Assembly: GCA_964615375.1 (NCBI GenBank)
Contig: CAZTOW010000017.1
Location: 1-64,000, forward strand
Direction: 5' to 3'
DNA length: 64,000 nucleotides
From: CAZKWG01 sp964615375
GTDB lineage: Bacteria; Myxococcota_A; UBA796; CAZKWG01
Both the position numbers and the translations under genes were made by a program. Under the pieces are notes generated by a model. The model worked only from the letters and a program-made list of their open reading frames with translations. It did no database searches and was not told where the DNA came from. Shown piece by piece: positions 62,021-64,000 of the stretch (position 1 is the first letter of the stretch; every line of letters starts with the position of its first letter).

Positions 62021-63784
62021 TTAGAAGCCGATCTTCGAGGCCAGGCTGAGGTCCACGTGCCGCCAGGTCTCCGCGAGCGAGAGCGCGTGGAGGTGCCGGT
62101 CCACGCCGCGGAAGACGACGTGCAGCGCCCCGTCGCGTCCCCCGGCCAGCGCGATGGGATCGGAGGCCGCGCGGACCGAGCAGCCCGCCAGCTGCGAGAT
62201 GTCCTGGTCCTTCCAGCTCGTGCCCTCGCCCATGAGGCCGTGGATCTCCCCGTCCAGGCTGCGCCAGGCGATGAAGATGGCGCCCTCGCTCAGGCAGGCG
62301 GTGGGGCGGCCGGTGGCGGCGACGGCGTGGCTGACCGCGCTGAGGTCCACCGGGTTCCAGCTGTCGGCCTCGTGCACCAGCAGGCAGATGTGGCCGAGCG
62401 CGCCGCGATAGACCAGGGCGAGCAGCCCGGTCTCCAGGTTGGAGACCACCACCGGATCGCTGGCCGCGACCGGCGCGTGCGCGCTGAAGCCCAGGTCGTC
62501 GTGCCGCCAGACCTGCCCGTTGAAGGCGAGGACGTGCAGGTGCCCGTCGGCGCCGCGGAAGACGATGGCCTGATCGCCGTTGGCGCGCACGTAGACCGCG
62601 GGGTCGCCGAGCGCGTTCGGGGCCCCGGCCGCGGACAGGGTGACGTCGCGGTGGTGGTGGCGCCCGTGGTGGTGCCAGATCTCGTGGATGTGGCCGTCGC
62701 GCCCGCGCCAGGCGATGTGGGCGCTCCCGTCCGTGCCCCGCACCCAGGCGGCCGGGTTGCCCGCGGCCGGCGGCGCGCCCGCGGCGGCGCTGAGATCCGT
62801 GTGGCGCCAGCCCCCGAGCAGGGAGAGCTCGTGCAGGTGATCGTCCATCCCGCGATAGAGCAGGTGCTGGGCGTGATCGGGCGCGTCGATCAGGCACACC
62901 GGGTCGCCCACCGCCGCCACGGGCAGCGCGCGCTCCGGCCCCCGCGAGAGGTGGTGCAGATCCTGGTGGGTCCAGCCCGAGCCGTCGTAGCGCACCTGGT
63001 GGAGGTGGCGGCCCTCGCTGCGGAAATGGATCTGCGGCGAGCGGTCCACCGACCACACGCAGCCGGCCAGCGCGCCCTCCGGGGTGATCTCCGCCTGGAT
63101 CTCGCCGGTCAGCGTGTAGCTGCCCTCGCGTGAGCCCGCGGCGGCGGCCCAGCGGGAGGTGAAGGTGCGGTAGGGGCGCGCCTCCAGCTCGTCGATGTTC
63201 CAGGCCTCGCAGCGCACGCCGACCAGCGCGTCCCCGCCGAGCACGTAGCGGGAGAGCTGCTCGCGGATGTCCTGGGCGCCGGCGAAGGTGAGCGTGGGCG
63301 GCGTGCCCTCGGTGGGGGGCGGCGGGGTGAGCGCGAAGGCCTGGAGCTGCGTCTCGTTCAGCACGCCCTTGAAGCGGTCGCGCAGGAGCTGCTCGAAGCT
63401 GGTGGCGAAGCGGGCGTACTCCTTGACGATCGTGGCGTGGGCCGGGAAGATCTCCTCCTCCAGCAGGGCCACGAAGAAGCCGACCCGGGTGATCTCGTTG
63501 CTCAGCAGGCCGCCGCTGTCCAGCTCGAAGACCACCCGCCCCAGCGGGCCCGGGATCGTGATGGTCTCGCCCGCGCGCCAGGCCCCGCCCAGGTTGCGGT
63601 GGGCGCCGTCCGGGGCGACCAGCCAGACGGGATCCTCGGCCAGCGCGGACGGGGGCTCGCTCAGATGACGCAGCGTGCGCGCGTCCAGCCGGAAGAAGAG
63701 CGGCCAGAGGAAGGGCTCGGCCCGACCAAGGCGATCCCCCTCGCTCTCCACCTGAATGCTCTGAAGCCAGATTCGCGCCCGCAT
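62021..63784 (-). CDS. Seven-bladed beta-propeller protein, PLL-like lectin type
   Basis: A 587-residue protein. The N-terminal 230 residues are unrecognised. From about 255 there are seven repeats of the form RG-x-DGHLH-x-L-x(5)-W-x-HxDLS (RGMDDHLHEL, RGRDGHIHEI, RGADGHLHVL, RGALGHICLL, RSLDGEIHGL, RGVDRHLHAL, plus EGRHLHQV), as in the fucose/PLL lectins of Photorhabdus. The His and Trp may bind sugars. ATG at 63784; a GTG two codons earlier is possible. No signal peptide is visible. Confidence 0.75.
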   Translation of the reverse strand: MRARIWLQSIQVESEGDRLGRAEPFLWPLFFRLDARTLRHLSEPPSALAEDPVWLVAPDGAHRNLGGAWRAGETITIPGPLGRVVFELDSGGLLSNEITRVGFFVALLEEEIFPAHATIVKEYARFATSFEQLLRDRFKGVLNETQLQAFALTPPPPTEGTPPTLTFAGAQDIREQLSRYVLGGDALVGVRCEAWNIDELEARPYRTFTSRWAAAAGSREGSYTLTGEIQAEITPEGALAGCVWSVDRSPQIHFRSEGRHLHQVRYDGSGWTHQDLHHLSRGPERALPVAAVGDPVCLIDAPDHAQHLLYRGMDDHLHELSLLGGWRHTDLSAAAGAPPAAGNPAAWVRGTDGSAHIAWRGRDGHIHEIWHHHGRHHHRDVTLSAAGAPNALGDPAVYVRANGDQAIVFRGADGHLHVLAFNGQVWRHDDLGFSAHAPVAASDPVVVSNLETGLLALVYRGALGHICLLVHEADSWNPVDLSAVSHAVAATGRPTACLSEGAIFIAWRSLDGEIHGLMGEGTSWKDQDISQLAGCSVRAASDPIALAGGRDGALHVVFRGVDRHLHALSLAETWRHVDLSLASKIGF

Positions 63785-63940
63785 GGACACCCCCGTCCTG
63801 AGTTCCTATTCGCCTCGGGCCCGCCGCACAAGCTCGCCCGCCCGCGCGGTGGTGGCGCGCGAGCGTGGGGCCCGCCGCTCGGATAGAGGGCTCCGATGGG
63901 GACGCCGGGCGGCGCCCCTCCCTCTCACGCTGGAGACCCC

Positions 63941-64000
63941 GTGGCCAATCCGACCGTCATCTTCGACACCTCCGAGGGCATCATCGAGGCGGAGCTCTTT
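63941..64000 (+). CDS. Cyclophilin-type peptidyl-prolyl isomerase, truncated by the window edge
   Basis: Only the first 20 codons are inside the window. The sequence NPTVIFDTSEGIIEAELF is typical of the N-terminus of bacterial cyclophilins (VxxxTSxGxIxxELF). GTG start follows ctggag. The catalytic residues lie beyond the edge. Confidence 0.7.
   Translation, partial: MANPTVIFDTSEGIIEAELF

Overview
This is one continuous stretch of very GC-rich bacterial DNA. Genes are tightly packed and many starts overlap the previous stop as ATGA or GTGA. Lipoproteins with Glu/Thr/Gly-rich linkers, CotH and FG-GAP surface proteins, two large Ser/Thr protein kinases, an FHA protein and many radical SAM enzymes suggest a Gram-negative predatory or social lineage. 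Myxococcota or a near relative is the best guess, as an inference from gene content only. I saw no rRNA, tRNA, CRISPR array, integrase or transposase, and no gene-free stretch longer than about 240 bases.

Layout. 1-239: tandem repeats. 240-5052 (minus): methyltransferase, metallo-beta-lactamase-fold protein, fatty acid hydroxylase-like membrane protein, a small membrane protein and a lipoprotein hydrolase that has lost its nucleophile. 5265-15303 (plus): a fatty-acid/polyketide-type operon with a dehydratase, two intact ketosynthases each followed by a degenerate ketosynthase-like partner, an ATP-grasp protein, a Ser/Thr kinase, a long acyl carrier protein and an acyl-ACP-reductase-like protein. 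15315-22649: Kup potassium transporter, CotH lipoprotein, MiaB and a DUF4349 pair.

22789-42350: the most interesting part, a probable undescribed ribosomally made, post-translationally modified peptide (RiPP) locus. Two small genes (33432-33710 and 33726-33989) encode proteins with related leaders and the same last ten residues, ARDTNGGIFF. They sit behind a good sigma70-type promoter (TTGACA-N17-TATGCT). Around them are four radical SAM enzymes, a full-length IleRS-like synthetase, an asparagine-synthetase/lasso-cyclase-like protein, a heme-oxygenase-fold diiron protein, a sulfotransferase, a TylF-type methyltransferase, a glycosyltransferase and a GAPDH-like / 2-hydroxyacid dehydrogenase / aminotransferase / cytidylyltransferase set. 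A plausible reading is that the peptide ends are modified by the radical SAM enzymes and the ATP-dependent cyclase, then decorated, with the IleRS giving self-resistance or acting in synthesis. The GC content falls at the left edge of the locus.

42325-52781: AAA ATPase, a tiny unknown gene, FG-GAP lipoprotein, glutathione transferase, a hemerythrin-radical SAM fusion related to tetraether-synthase-type enzymes, ThrE-like exporter, a protein with a TIR/deoxyribosyltransferase-like end, and a lipoprotein. 52938-55840: an oxidative-stress operon (rubrerythrin, GlpC-like Fe-S protein, DUF3501, Fur/PerR regulator) behind a perfect inverted repeat that is probably its operator. 55881-64000: FHA/winged-helix protein, kinase with WD40 propeller, secreted alpha/beta hydrolase, seven-bladed lectin-like propeller and the first codons of a cyclophilin.
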